DNA from: SHZI01 sp964384525
GTDB taxonomy: Bacteria; Pseudomonadota; Gammaproteobacteria; Steroidobacterales; GCA-2729495
DNA: 63,660 nucleotides
Direction: 5' to 3'
Assembly: GCA_964384525.1 (NCBI GenBank)
Contig: CAYLKO010000009.1
Span: 1 to 63,660 of the forward strand
In this document: positions 53,517 to 63,305 of the stretch, piece by piece
Position numbering within the stretch: the first letter of the stretch is position 1
Layout of the letters: each line of letters opens with the position of its first letter
Made by a program: the position numbers and the translations under genes
Notes under the pieces: generated by a model
The model's database searches: none
Told to the model about the DNA's origin: nothing
What the model saw: the letters and a program-made list of their open reading frames with translations, nothing else

Positions 53517-54666
53517 CCCGGTGCAGGCACACGACGCGAAGAACCGCACGGTCGAGTTGGCGCAGGCGCTGATCCGCAAGCCCTCGGTGACTCCCGATGA
53601 TGCCGGCTGTCAGCCACTGATGGCCCAAAGGCTCCCGGCGGCGGGCTTCACGGTGGAGTCACTGCAGTTTGGTGACGTGACCAACCTCTGGGCGCGACGC
53701 GTGCACGCGGGGCCGACCCTGTGCTTTGCCGGTCATACGGATGTCGTTCCCGCCGGACCACGGGAAGCCTGGCTGTCGGACCCCTTCGTGCCCGAAGTCC
53801 GCGATGGCATCCTTTACGGCCGGGGTTCAGCCGACATGAAATCCGGTCTCGCCGCCATGCTGGAGGCAACCACTGATTTTGTCGCCGCCCGTCCCGACCA
53901 TCGCGGTTCGATCGCCTTCCTGATCACCAGCGACGAGGAGGGTCGGGCCCAGGACGGCACTCGGCGGGTCATGCAACACCTCAAGGAACGCGGCGAGACC
54001 CTGGACTGGTGCGTGATCGGCGAACCCTCCTGCGAGAAGCGTTTGGGCGATACCGTGCGCATCGGCCGCCGCGGTTCACTGAGCGGCATCCTGACGGTGC
54101 ATGGCGTGGCCGGTCATGTGGCCTATCCGCATCTGGCACGGAATCCCATCCGGGATTTCGCCCCCGTGCTGCAGGCACTGCACGCAACCTCACTGGACGA
54201 CGGCAACGAGTTCTTTCCACCCTCCAGCTTCCAGATGGTCAAGCTGGAAAGCATCGGCGATGCCGTCAATGTAACGCCGGGAACGCTGACCGCACGCTTC
54301 AATATCCGCTATTCCACGGTCTGGGATCACACCCGGCTTCGCCGGCATATCGAGACGATATTCAATGCCCACGACATCGATTACACGCTGGACTGGCATC
54401 TGTCGGGAGAGCCCTTTCTGACGCCGCGAGGCGTGCTCACCGACGCCGTTGCCGCTGCCGTGGCCAGACACACGGGCGTGCAGCCGGAACTGTCGACGGG
54501 TGGCGGCACATCGGACGGCCGGTTCATCGCACCCAGCGGCACCCATGTGGTGGAGTTCGGTGCGGTCAACGCGACGATACACAAACCGAATGAACAGATT
54601 CCGGTTGCCGACATCGCGACGATGCAGGCTGTCTATCGGGACATTCTCGAGCGCTTGCTGGGCTAG
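53494..54666 (+). CDS. dapE: Succinyl-diaminopimelate desuccinylase
   Basis: Dizinc hydrolase giving L,L-diaminopimelate for lysine and peptidoglycan. About 390 residues with the M20 family ligands: CFAGHTDVVPAGP (His, Asp), GRGSADMKSGLAAM (bridging Asp), ITSDEEG (Glu pair) and the C-terminal NATIHKPNEQI (His). I chose the ATG at 53494 (AAGG nine bases upstream), overlapping dapD by 23 bases; the GTG at 53509 is another option. Its end overlaps the convergent dsbB by 4 bases. Confidence 0.95.
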   Translation: MSSSAVTDPVQAHDAKNRTVELAQALIRKPSVTPDDAGCQPLMAQRLPAAGFTVESLQFGDVTNLWARRVHAGPTLCFAGHTDVVPAGPREAWLSDPFVPEVRDGILYGRGSADMKSGLAAMLEATTDFVAARPDHRGSIAFLITSDEEGRAQDGTRRVMQHLKERGETLDWCVIGEPSCEKRLGDTVRIGRRGSLSGILTVHGVAGHVAYPHLARNPIRDFAPVLQALHATSLDDGNEFFPPSSFQMVKLESIGDAVNVTPGTLTARFNIRYSTVWDHTRLRRHIETIFNAHDIDYTLDWHLSGEPFLTPRGVLTDAVAAAVARHTGVQPELSTGGGTSDGRFIAPSGTHVVEFGAVNATIHKPNEQIPVADIATMQAVYRDILERLLG

Positions 54667-55178
54667 AACGAGCTGGCGCGACGGCGCACCCGGTTTGCCG
54701 CGCGCCAGTTGCAGACCACGCCGAAGATGCCCAGCAACAGCAGCGCAATCAGCACCCACGCGGGCATGCTCAGGCCCAGAAAATGCCAGTCGACCTTGGC
54801 ACACTCACCGGAGCCGGACAGGACCATCGCCAGGGCATCGCGCAGCGGAAAAGCCTGCAGCATGAAGTCGAGCCCGGGGCCGCAGGCCGGGATGCGTTCC
54901 GGCGGCAGGGTGGTCAACCACACGTGCCGGCCGGCGACGCCGGCGCCGGCCAGCGCCGCCGCGCCGAGCAATACGGCGTAGAGCCGCCGCCCGAGCGACC
55001 CGGCTCCGTGCAGCGCGGAGATCAGGAACAGCACCCCGAGCGTGATCACCGCCACGCGCTGGAAAATGCACAGCGGACACGGCTCGAGCCCGAGGATGTG
55101 CTGGGCATAAAGCGCATACGCCATCATTGCCGCACACGCCACGGCACCGGCAAAGTTCAAGGCTCGAATATTCATCAA
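54663..55178 (-). CDS. dsbB: Disulfide bond formation protein DsbB
   Basis: Inner-membrane quinone reductase that reoxidises DsbA. The 171 residues form four membrane spans. The two redox pairs are present: Cys34 and Cys37 in EPCPLCIFQR, and the second pair in IPACGPGLDF and GSGECAKVDW within the periplasmic loop. Its ATG overlaps the tsaB stop by 4 bases. A dsbA gene is not in the window. Confidence 0.95.
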   Translation of the reverse strand: MMNIRALNFAGAVACAAMMAYALYAQHILGLEPCPLCIFQRVAVITLGVLFLISALHGAGSLGRRLYAVLLGAAALAGAGVAGRHVWLTTLPPERIPACGPGLDFMLQAFPLRDALAMVLSGSGECAKVDWHFLGLSMPAWVLIALLLLGIFGVVCNWRAANRVRRRASSF

Positions 55179-55879
55179 TGGCTTCCTGAGGTGGCTGATT
55201 TTGGCAATGAGGCGACCTGCAGACGCAGATAGTTCGGCGCCGCCTCAACCGGCGATATCACCTCACCTCTCGCGAATTTTTGCCGGGCCAGTTCGGCCAC
55301 ATCACCGGCACCCGGCACGGCATCCGGCACATGATGCAGAATCCGGGCCGCAAACCGCTGCTGGAGCGCCGGATGGGCACTCCAGCCCGGGCCGGCCGCA
55401 ATCCAGCCATCCTCACCCGGCAGCTGCACGTCAGCGGGGGCGAGCAACGCATCCGGCTCACGGGCCTTGAGGATACCGTCGCGGTCGCGTTGATACAGCC
55501 CCAGATACACCTCACCCAGGCGCGCATCCAGGCAACAGGCCACCTTGTTGGCCGTGGTGTTGCGCATGACGCCGGCCGCCAGTGCCGCGAGCGAGGACAC
55601 CGGACACAGTGGCAGGCCACTGGCATAGCCCAGGCCCTGCGCCATGGCCACGGCAATTCGCGTGCCGGTAAAACTTCCCGGACCCGCACCAAAGGCGATA
55701 CAGTCAAGCTCGTCGACCGTGCAGTGGGCTGCATCGAGCAACTCCTGCAGCCATTCAAAAACCACACGCGATGGCGCCTGCAGGCCGGAATCCGCCTTCA
55801 CCAGCAACTGGTCGCCACGCATGAGGGCGAGACCGGGAACGCTGGTGGTCGTTTCGATGGCGAGACAGCTGAATTTCAT
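55175..55879 (-). CDS. tsaB: tRNA threonylcarbamoyladenosine biosynthesis protein TsaB
   Basis: Scaffold partner of TsaD in the synthesis of t6A37 on ANN-decoding tRNAs. The 234 residues show the inactive ASKHA fold: CLAIETTTSVPGLALMRG at the N-terminus and CIAFGAGPGSFTGTRIAVAM near 62-81, followed by GLPLCPVSSLAALAAG. It is divergent from pckG with a 220-base gap. Confidence 0.96.
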   Translation of the reverse strand: MKFSCLAIETTTSVPGLALMRGDQLLVKADSGLQAPSRVVFEWLQELLDAAHCTVDELDCIAFGAGPGSFTGTRIAVAMAQGLGYASGLPLCPVSSLAALAAGVMRNTTANKVACCLDARLGEVYLGLYQRDRDGILKAREPDALLAPADVQLPGEDGWIAAGPGWSAHPALQQRFAARILHHVPDAVPGAGDVAELARQKFARGEVISPVEAAPNYLRLQVASLPKSATSGSH

Positions 55880-55950
55880 GGCAGGCAGGGCAATTTCCCG
55901 GAATGGTCGGTGCGCCCTGCCGTTCGGGCCGGAATCGGCGGGCTGATCTG

Positions 55951-55956
55951 TATAAT
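55951..55956 (+). promoter_or_regulatory. Perfect -10 hexamer upstream of pckG
   Basis: TATAAT stands in the tsaB-pckG gap about 144 bases before the pckG start. No convincing -35 box is found at 16-18 bases upstream, so the promoter may depend on an activator. The right side of the gap would then be a leader of about 135 bases. Confidence 0.45.
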
Positions 55957-55966
55957 AGAACCTCCT

Positions 55967-56029
55967 CGCGCGACCGGCGACCCACAGCGCGCGAATATGT
56001 CAACAATCAGATGCGATGGTCGCCGCGCG
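55967..56029 (+). promoter_or_regulatory. Candidate long-range stem-loop in the pckG leader
   Basis: CGCGCG-acc-GGCGACC (55967-55982) can pair with GGTCGCC-GCGCG (56018-56029): seven plus five pairs with a three-base bulge and a loop of about 35 bases. It lies between the -10 hexamer and the pckG ribosome site. In high-GC DNA such pairing can arise by chance. Confidence 0.3.
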
Positions 56030-56099
56030 AAACCGCCCCGCCAGACAGCTTCCACCAGAGACGCTGACTGGCTGGCGATATACCAGGCAAGGACAGTTC

Positions 56100-57860
56100 A
56101 TGACCACAAGCAATACAGCGTTGAGTCGCTGGGTTGAAGACGTAGCAGCACTCACCAAACCGGCCTCCATCCACTGGTGCGACGGCACGGAAGCCGAGTA
56201 CCAGCTGCTGCTGACGCAGATGGTGGCATCCGGCCCCCTGCTGCCACTGAATCCCAAGCCCTATCCAGACTGCTACCTGCACCGTTCCGACCCATCCGAC
56301 GTCGCCCGCGTTGAACACCTGACCTTCATCTGCACCCCGCAGAAGGAAACCGTGGGCCCGAACAATCACTGGAAGGCGCCAGCCGAGGCCCACCAACAGA
56401 TCGATGAGCTGTTTGCCGGCGCCATGCAGGGCCGCACGATGTACGACATCCCGTACTGCAGGGGCCCCATCGATTCGCCTCATGCCCGCTGCGGGGTCGA
56501 AATCACCGACAGCCCGTATGTCGTGGCCAACATGAAACTGATGACGCGCATGGGCACGCCGGCGCTCCGCCGCATCGAAAAGGAAAACACCTTTGTTCGC
56601 GGCCTGCATTCCAAGGGCGAGCTCGATCCCAACCGTCGTTTCATCATGCACTTCCCGGAAGAGCTGCTGATCAAGAGCTTCGGCTCCGGTTATGGCGGCA
56701 ACGCCCTGCTCGGCAAGAAGTGCCATGCACTGCGCATCGCCAGCTGGCAGGCGCGACAGGAAGGCTGGCTGGCCGAGCACATGCTGCTCGTCGAGATCGA
56801 AAGTCCGACCGGCGAAAAACACAACCTGGCGGCGGCCTTTCCCTCGGCCTGCGGCAAGACCAACCTGGCCATGCTGATCCCGCCGGACTCGCTGCCCGGC
56901 TGGAAGGTCCGCACCCTGGGCGATGACATCGCCTGGCTGTACCTGGACGCACAGGGCCAGATGCGGGCCATCAATCCGGAGGCCGGGTATTTCGGCGTCG
57001 TCCCGGGCACCAGCCCGAAGACCAACCGGAATGCCTACGACATGATCCAGAGTGACACCATTTTCACCAACGTTGCGGTAACCGCCGACAACGAACCCTG
57101 GTGGGAAGGCAAGGGCAGCGGCACGCCCGTCACCGACTGGCAGGGCCGCCCCTACGACCCGAAGACCGGCCCCGCCGCCCATCCCAATTCCCGCTTCACC
57201 GTGTCGGCAACCCGCAATCCCAGCTACTCGCCGCTGGCTGATGATCCGGATGGCGTGCCCATCAGCGCAATCATCTTCGGTGGGCGTCGGCGCGAGCTGG
57301 CGCCACTCGTCTACCAGGCGCGGAGCTGGGCCCACGGCGTGCTGATCGGCGCCAGTGTGGCCTCGGAAACCACGGCAGCCGCAACCGGCGCCGTCGGTGT
57401 CGTGCGTCGCGACCCCATGGCGATGACGCCATTCTGCGGCTACAACTTCGGTGACTACTGGCAGCACTGGCTGAGCTTCGCCAAACGCTCCACGACGCTG
57501 CCAGCCATGTTCCATGTGAACTGGTTCCGGCAGGACAAGGATGGCCACTTCCTGTGGCCGGGCTTCGGCGACAACCTGCGCGTCCTGCAATGGATCATCG
57601 ATCGCTGTGCCGGACGGGTTGGTGCACGCGAAACCCCGATCGGATTTCTGCCCAACAAGGCGGACATCAACCTCGAGGGAATCAAGCTGGCGCATGGCGC
57701 CATGCATGCCCTGCTGGCCGTCGAACCGGAGAGCTGGCAGGCGGAAATGGCAGAAGTCAAAAAGTACCTGCAGGGCTACGGCAGCCATCTGCCCCCTGCC
57801 CTGCTGGAAGAACACGAGCGGGTGGTCGGCGCCCTGCGCGCCGCATCGTCGGACGCCTGA
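56100..57860 (+). CDS. pckG: Phosphoenolpyruvate carboxykinase (GTP)
   Basis: Converts oxaloacetate and GTP to PEP and CO2 for gluconeogenesis. The 586 residues match the GTP-dependent family, with the P-loop AFPSACGKTNLAMLIPP, the GDDIAWLYLDAQGQMRAINP segment, GFFGV-like YFGVVPGTSPKTNRNA and FGGRRRELAPLVYQ. AAGGA lies six bases before the ATG at 56100. E. coli and many gammaproteobacteria use the unrelated ATP enzyme PckA, so the GTP type is a useful lineage marker. The gene stands alone, with a long leader and a strong hairpin after it. Confidence 0.97.
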   Translation: MTTSNTALSRWVEDVAALTKPASIHWCDGTEAEYQLLLTQMVASGPLLPLNPKPYPDCYLHRSDPSDVARVEHLTFICTPQKETVGPNNHWKAPAEAHQQIDELFAGAMQGRTMYDIPYCRGPIDSPHARCGVEITDSPYVVANMKLMTRMGTPALRRIEKENTFVRGLHSKGELDPNRRFIMHFPEELLIKSFGSGYGGNALLGKKCHALRIASWQARQEGWLAEHMLLVEIESPTGEKHNLAAAFPSACGKTNLAMLIPPDSLPGWKVRTLGDDIAWLYLDAQGQMRAINPEAGYFGVVPGTSPKTNRNAYDMIQSDTIFTNVAVTADNEPWWEGKGSGTPVTDWQGRPYDPKTGPAAHPNSRFTVSATRNPSYSPLADDPDGVPISAIIFGGRRRELAPLVYQARSWAHGVLIGASVASETTAAATGAVGVVRRDPMAMTPFCGYNFGDYWQHWLSFAKRSTTLPAMFHVNWFRQDKDGHFLWPGFGDNLRVLQWIIDRCAGRVGARETPIGFLPNKADINLEGIKLAHGAMHALLAVEPESWQAEMAEVKKYLQGYGSHLPPALLEEHERVVGALRAASSDA

Positions 57861-57872
57861 TCGGCGGATTCA

Positions 57873-57901
57873 TGGCCGGCCGGGGTCGCCCCGGCCGGCC
57901 A
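57873..57901. terminator. Bidirectional stem-loop terminator candidate
   Basis: A perfect 13-pair stem (57873-57885 with 57889-57901) closed by a TCG loop stands between the convergent pckG and cyclase-FHA genes, 12 bases after the pckG stop. No T-run follows on either strand, so it may act with Rho or as an RNA-protecting hairpin. Confidence 0.65.
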
Positions 57902-57908
57902 CCTGCCG

Positions 57909-58820
57909 TCACTCTTCGACGCGATACTCGATCGCCAGTGGCGTGCCCCGTGCCGCGACCCGGCCCATGCTGATAATGCCGCTGCCGGTGAGGATGGTGC
58001 TGTCACGCCGGACGTAGAGCTCTTCACCGGCATCCTGCTGGATGAACGTGCCGTTGGTGCTTTCATCCACCAGCACAAAGCGATTCCGTGCCAGATCGAT
58101 GCGCGCATGCACGCGGGAAATCAGGTTGCCCTTGATGACCACGTCGTTGTCATCGGCACGGCCCATCGTCACCGCCACCTTGCCGCGCTCGCCGACGATG
58201 ACCTCCTCACCGCGAAAACGCAGCCGCAGACTGGCGACGGACTGGGGCGATCGCATGGCCGGATCGATCGACGGCAGCATGTTCGTCGCTTCCTCGGGCT
58301 GCCAGAGCACCTCGAAAACAGCCACTTCGTCCGACTGCCCCTTCGGCGTGACCACATCGATCTGGCGCACCAGGGCCCTCCACTGCGGACCCAGCTGCTC
58401 CACGAGCGAGCTCGTGGTGAGTATCTGCCCCGCCTTGGCCTGCGAAGTCATCCGGTTGGCGGTGCTGACGGCAGCCCCGGCAATATCCCGTTCTTCGAAA
58501 ACGACCGGGCCGAAATGGCAACCGATCCGGATCGACACATGCGAATCATCGGTTTCAATGCGGATCGTGTTGGTGATCCGCTGCTGCATCTGATTGGCGG
58601 CATTGAGGGCATCATCGGCCGACGGAAAGGTGGACATGACCTCGTCGCCCATGGTCTTGATGACGGTGCCGCCATATTGTTCGGTGGCCTGCTTCATGAC
58701 CGTCAGGCACTGCTGAACCGTCTCCCGCGCCCGGTCATCGCCCAGCGCTTCGTACAGCTGCGTACTGCCAACGACATCGGCAAACAGGATCGCGAGTTTT
58801 TTCTCGGAAGCTCCAGCCAC
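57909..58820 (-). CDS. Class III adenylate/guanylate cyclase domain fused to an FHA domain
   Basis: A 303-residue soluble protein. Residues 8-170 are a class III cyclase catalytic domain (ILFADVVGSTQLYEAL; metal Asp15 and Asp59; adenine-type Lys55 in VIKTMGDEVM and Asp112). Residues 197-290 are an FHA domain with GRADDNDVVI, ISRVHARID and STNGTFI, which binds phosphothreonine peptides. Oddity: the transition-state Asn usual before the Arg (N-x-A-A-R) is Ser119 in SxANR, while Arg123 is kept. Activity may therefore be weak or altered. It should read a Ser/Thr kinase signal into a cyclic nucleotide or act as a scaffold; no kinase is nearby. Monocistronic. Confidence 0.85.
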   Translation of the reverse strand: MAGASEKKLAILFADVVGSTQLYEALGDDRARETVQQCLTVMKQATEQYGGTVIKTMGDEVMSTFPSADDALNAANQMQQRITNTIRIETDDSHVSIRIGCHFGPVVFEERDIAGAAVSTANRMTSQAKAGQILTTSSLVEQLGPQWRALVRQIDVVTPKGQSDEVAVFEVLWQPEEATNMLPSIDPAMRSPQSVASLRLRFRGEEVIVGERGKVAVTMGRADDNDVVIKGNLISRVHARIDLARNRFVLVDESTNGTFIQQDAGEELYVRRDSTILTGSGIISMGRVAARGTPLAIEYRVEE

Positions 58821-58872
58821 AGATCACCGGTTCCGCAATATGTCAAACGCCCGCCCGTAGTATGCCATGCGC

Positions 58873-59699
58873 TCAGCGTTCCGCGATCAGGTAGGCGATC
58901 CAGGCCGAGTCGGCTTCCCCGCGGGTCTCGGTGGTGAACACCCCGTTGCCGGTGCCATCCTTGGCTGTCCCCTCCCACCATGCAGTGACCCGGCTGAATC
59001 CCGCTTCTGCCAGCAACTCCCGCAGCTCCGGCAGCGTCCACAGCCGCCAGTCATAGGTGAAGGCCTTGTCGATGCGCGATCCATCCGGAAACCGGAAGTG
59101 GATATGGCAGAGCATATCGCCGGTGATCGGGTAGTACTTTTCCTGCTGCCAGATGTAGGTAAAGCCCTTGCACTTGGTGGTTTCGCGCAGCTCCTTGTAA
59201 GCCTCGTAGCCGCCGTAGGCATCCAGCACGAACAGGCCATCCGTCTCCAGGGCCGCCCGCGCCCGGCGAAAATACTGGAGCATCTCCGCCCGGGTCTTGA
59301 AGNNNNNNNNNNCCAGTAGCTGAAGTTGAAGGCGCCGACGATATCCACCTTGGCGGTGCGCACCCGGGTGACATCGCCATGCACGAGTTCCACACGCTTC
59401 TGCTGCCCGGGTGTCAACCGTGAAAGATGCCGCTGCCGGCCGGATTCGAGGACATTGGCGTCCAGATCCACGCCGATCGCCCGGCGCCGGGGGCCGGTCT
59501 TCACCCATTCACAGGAAATGCTCGCCGTCCCGCTGAAATCTTCGCGCAGGCTCTGCGGCGCCCGACCACGGATCTTGCGATAGGCATGCAGAAGAAAGTC
59601 GCACTCCACGTCCGGCGCCTGCACGGCCGCCTCGTACGTGGCGTGCAGATCCGCCCGCTGGGCCAGCGTCAGCTTGCGTGCTGTTCCACCATCAGCCAT
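58873..59699 (-). CDS. Class I SAM-dependent methyltransferase, interrupted by an assembly gap
   Basis: About 270 residues split by ten N at 59303-59312. The N-half (MADGGTARKLTLAQRADLHA onward) has the SAM-binding region LREDFSGTASISCEWV and VDLD, and ends FNFSYW. The C-half resumes FKTRAEMLQYFRRAR and continues to AWIAYLIAER. The join fits relatives, in which a Phe-Lys-Thr-Arg segment directly follows NFSY. The substrate is unknown. It starts inside the end of dusA (31-base overlap), so the two are translationally coupled. Confidence 0.8.
59303..59312. other. Assembly gap, ten N
   Basis: Ten N inside the methyltransferase gene. As at the other gap, the flanking frames join only if the true length is 2 more than a multiple of 3, so ten is a placeholder; a few bases at most seem to be missing. 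Confidence 0.98.
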
Positions 59700-60697
59700 T
59701 CGTCGTCACTCCCCTTTTTCAATTCAGCATTCGAAACCTCTGCCAGCGCCGCTCGAATGAGCTCCGCACCGGCATCGGGACGGGCGGCGCCCAGCGTGAG
59801 GCAGCGACGCCATGCCCTGGCGCCAGGCTGCCCATGATACAGGCCGAGCAGGTGACGGCTGATATGGTGCAGTCGCGTGCCACCCCGGAGTTCGCGCCCG
59901 GCATAGTCCGCCATCGCCAGTGCGATGTCGGTACGCGACGGGGCAAGCACGGCCTCGTCCGCGGGCCACACGGCCGCATCAACGTCGACCAGCCACCACG
60001 GATCCGCATAGGCCTTGCGGCCGATCATGCCGCCATCGAGGCCCGCGGCCAGTTGCTCGCGCACGCTGTCGGTGGAATCCACACCGCCGTTGATGATCAG
60101 GCGCAGTGCGGGAAAATCCTGTCGCAACCGGTGAACCACATCGTAGCGCAGCGGCGGGACCGTCCGGTTCTCCTTCGGCGACAAGCCGGTCAGCCAGGCT
60201 TTGCGCGCATGGATGATGAAGGTGTCGCAACCGGCTGCCGAAACGATCCTGATGAAATCCCGGACGAAGTCGTAGTCGTCCCGATCATCCACGCCGATCC
60301 GTGTCTTGACGGTGACCGGTAACGGCGTCACGGCCCGCATCGCTTCCACACAGCGTGCGACGAGTTCCGGATCCTTCATGAGACAGGCGCCGAAGGCGCC
60401 ATCCGAGACCCGCTCGCTGGGACAGCCGGCATTGAGGTTGATTTCGTCATAGCCGTAGTCCGTGGCGAGCCGTGCAGCGGCTGCCAGCAACGCCGGTTCG
60501 CTGCCGCCAAGTTGAATGGCGACGGGATGCTCGCTTGGGTCGAAGCGCAGCCACCGATCGGTGCTGCCCCGTACAATGGCCGCTGCCGTCAGCATCTCGG
60601 TGTACAGCCCGATGCGCGGTGACAACAAGCGCAGAAAGTACCGGCAGTGGCGATCGGTACAGTCCATCATGGGGGCTATTAATACTTTTGATTTCAT
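59669..60697 (-). CDS. dusA: tRNA-dihydrouridine synthase DusA
   Basis: FMN enzyme that reduces uridines at positions 20 and 20a of the tRNA D-loop. The 342 residues show VLIAPMMDCTDRHCRYFLRL, the catalytic Cys in INLNAGCPSERV, VTVKTRIGVDDRDDYDF, FIIHARKAWLTGLSPKENR and the FMN-binding GGVDSTDS and DGGMIGRKAY. The first codons are unusually AT-rich compared with the rest. It is divergent from galE across a gap that holds a palindrome. Confidence 0.96.
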   Translation of the reverse strand: MKSKVLIAPMMDCTDRHCRYFLRLLSPRIGLYTEMLTAAAIVRGSTDRWLRFDPSEHPVAIQLGGSEPALLAAAARLATDYGYDEINLNAGCPSERVSDGAFGACLMKDPELVARCVEAMRAVTPLPVTVKTRIGVDDRDDYDFVRDFIRIVSAAGCDTFIIHARKAWLTGLSPKENRTVPPLRYDVVHRLRQDFPALRLIINGGVDSTDSVREQLAAGLDGGMIGRKAYADPWWLVDVDAAVWPADEAVLAPSRTDIALAMADYAGRELRGGTRLHHISRHLLGLYHGQPGARAWRRCLTLGAARPDAGAELIRAALAEVSNAELKKGSDDEWLMVEQHAS

Positions 60698-60698
60698 G

Positions 60699-60727
60699 TT
60701 GATACAGGTATTTTATCAGGCTATATC
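60699..60727 (+). promoter_or_regulatory. Predicted sigma-70 promoter toward galE
   Basis: TTGATA (60699-60704), 17 bases, then TATATC (60722-60727), in an AT-rich patch of the dusA-galE gap. The leader to galE would be about 95 bases. The -10 box overlaps the palindrome at 60724-60739. Confidence 0.5.
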
Positions 60728-60739
60728 CAATATTGGATA
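60724..60739. promoter_or_regulatory. 16-base perfect palindrome, operator candidate
   Basis: TATCCAAT|ATTGGATA is a perfect inverted repeat that overlaps the predicted -10 box of the galE promoter and lies about 30 bases upstream of dusA. A binding dimer here could repress galE and affect dusA. A second perfect palindrome, CAGGCAGCTGCCTG, lies at 60775-60788, between this site and galE. Confidence 0.45.
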
Positions 60740-60828
60740 ATGCGGCGCGAACCTGAGACTCATCCGCTGGCATTCAGGCAGCTGCCTGGCCTAGAGTGCC
60801 ACGCTCGACTCACAAGGACACTCTGACG

Positions 60829-61839
60829 ATGACAACAAAAGCTGCCCACCAAGGGGCCGTATTGGTTACCGGCGGCGCCGGTTACATAGGCAGCCATGTG
60901 GTGCGGCAACTGGGCGAAGTCGGTGAAAGGGTCATCGTCCTGGACAATCTGAGCACGGGGTTCCGCTCATCCGTGCCGCATGGAACCCTGGTCGTCGGCG
61001 ATGTGGCTGATCGCAGCCTGGTCCAGGGCCTCCTGGCCGAGCATGGGGTCACGACGATCCTGCACTTCGCGGCACTGACCATCGTACCGGAGTCCGTGAG
61101 TGATCCATTGCGCTACTACGCCAACAACACCTGTGGCACCCGCAACCTGCTGGCCAGCGCCGTGGCAGCCGGTATCCAGCAATTCATCTTCTCCTCGACA
61201 GCCGCGGTTTACGGCATTCCTCCGGACGGCGCCGCGAGCGAAGACAGCCCCACCTCCCCCATCAATCCCTATGGCAGCTCCAAGCTGATGAGCGAATGGA
61301 TGCTGCGGGATGCGAGCCTCGCCCATGGCCTGAAATACGTGGCGCTGCGCTACTTCAACGTGGCCGGCGCCGACCCCGGCGGCCGCATCGGGCAATCAAC
61401 GCGTCGTGCGACGCTGCTGACCAAGGTGGCCTGTGAGGCCGCGGTCGGCAAGCGACCCCATGTCTCCATCTTCGGCACGGACTACGCCACTGCCGATGGC
61501 ACCGGAATCCGCGATTACATCCATGTGGAAGATCTGGCCACGGCGCACCTGGCGGCGCTGGCCTATCTGCGCAGCGGCGGCGCCTCGACCATCCTCAATT
61601 GCGGCTACGGCCACGGCTACAGCGTGCGCGAAGTCCTGGATGCCGTTGATCGCGCCAACGGCAAGCCGCTGACCCGCCGGGAAGAGCCACGCCGGGCCGG
61701 AGATCCGCCGATGCTGGTGGCCCGTGCCGACCGCATCCGCAGGGAGCTGGGCTGGCAGCCGCGCCACAATGACCTGGACATGATCGTGAAGACGGCGCTG
61801 GCCTGGGAGCGGCGACTCAAGGAGCACCCGCCGGAATAG
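60829..61839 (+). CDS. galE: UDP-glucose 4-epimerase
   Basis: Interconverts UDP-glucose and UDP-galactose for polysaccharides. The 336 residues have the NAD-binding VLVTGGAGYIGSHVVRQL, the catalytic Ser/Tyr/Lys set in FSSTAAVYG and NPYGSSKLMSE, and the substrate segment LRYFNVAGADP. I start it at 60829 (AAGGA ten bases upstream) and not at the ATG 11 codons earlier. Standing beside prsR and prsK, it probably feeds an exopolysaccharide. Confidence 0.95.
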   Translation: MTTKAAHQGAVLVTGGAGYIGSHVVRQLGEVGERVIVLDNLSTGFRSSVPHGTLVVGDVADRSLVQGLLAEHGVTTILHFAALTIVPESVSDPLRYYANNTCGTRNLLASAVAAGIQQFIFSSTAAVYGIPPDGAASEDSPTSPINPYGSSKLMSEWMLRDASLAHGLKYVALRYFNVAGADPGGRIGQSTRRATLLTKVACEAAVGKRPHVSIFGTDYATADGTGIRDYIHVEDLATAHLAALAYLRSGGASTILNCGYGHGYSVREVLDAVDRANGKPLTRREEPRRAGDPPMLVARADRIRRELGWQPRHNDLDMIVKTALAWERRLKEHPPE

Positions 61840-61843
61840 CCCG

Positions 61844-61875
61844 GCGCTCCTGACTCAGGATTCAGGGCTCAAAAC

Positions 61876-61884
<9 letters not shown>
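61844..61884. terminator. Weak stem-loop between convergent galE and prsR
   Basis: GCGC-t-CCTGA (61844-61853) can pair with TCAGG-GCGC (61876-61884), nine pairs with one bulged base and a 22-base loop. It overlaps the prsR stop. The loop holds imperfect ctcagg repeats. No T-run follows, so it is only a candidate. Confidence 0.3.
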
Positions 61885-63261
<1,377 letters not shown>

Positions 63262-63305
63262 GTGTCCTCCCCTGCAGCCGGCATCATAGCCCAGGGCCGG
63301 CGATC

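Noticed and set aside
58873..59699. Methyltransferase as two separate genes or a pseudogene
   Set aside because: The break again coincides with a ten-N gap, and the halves fit as one methyltransferase.
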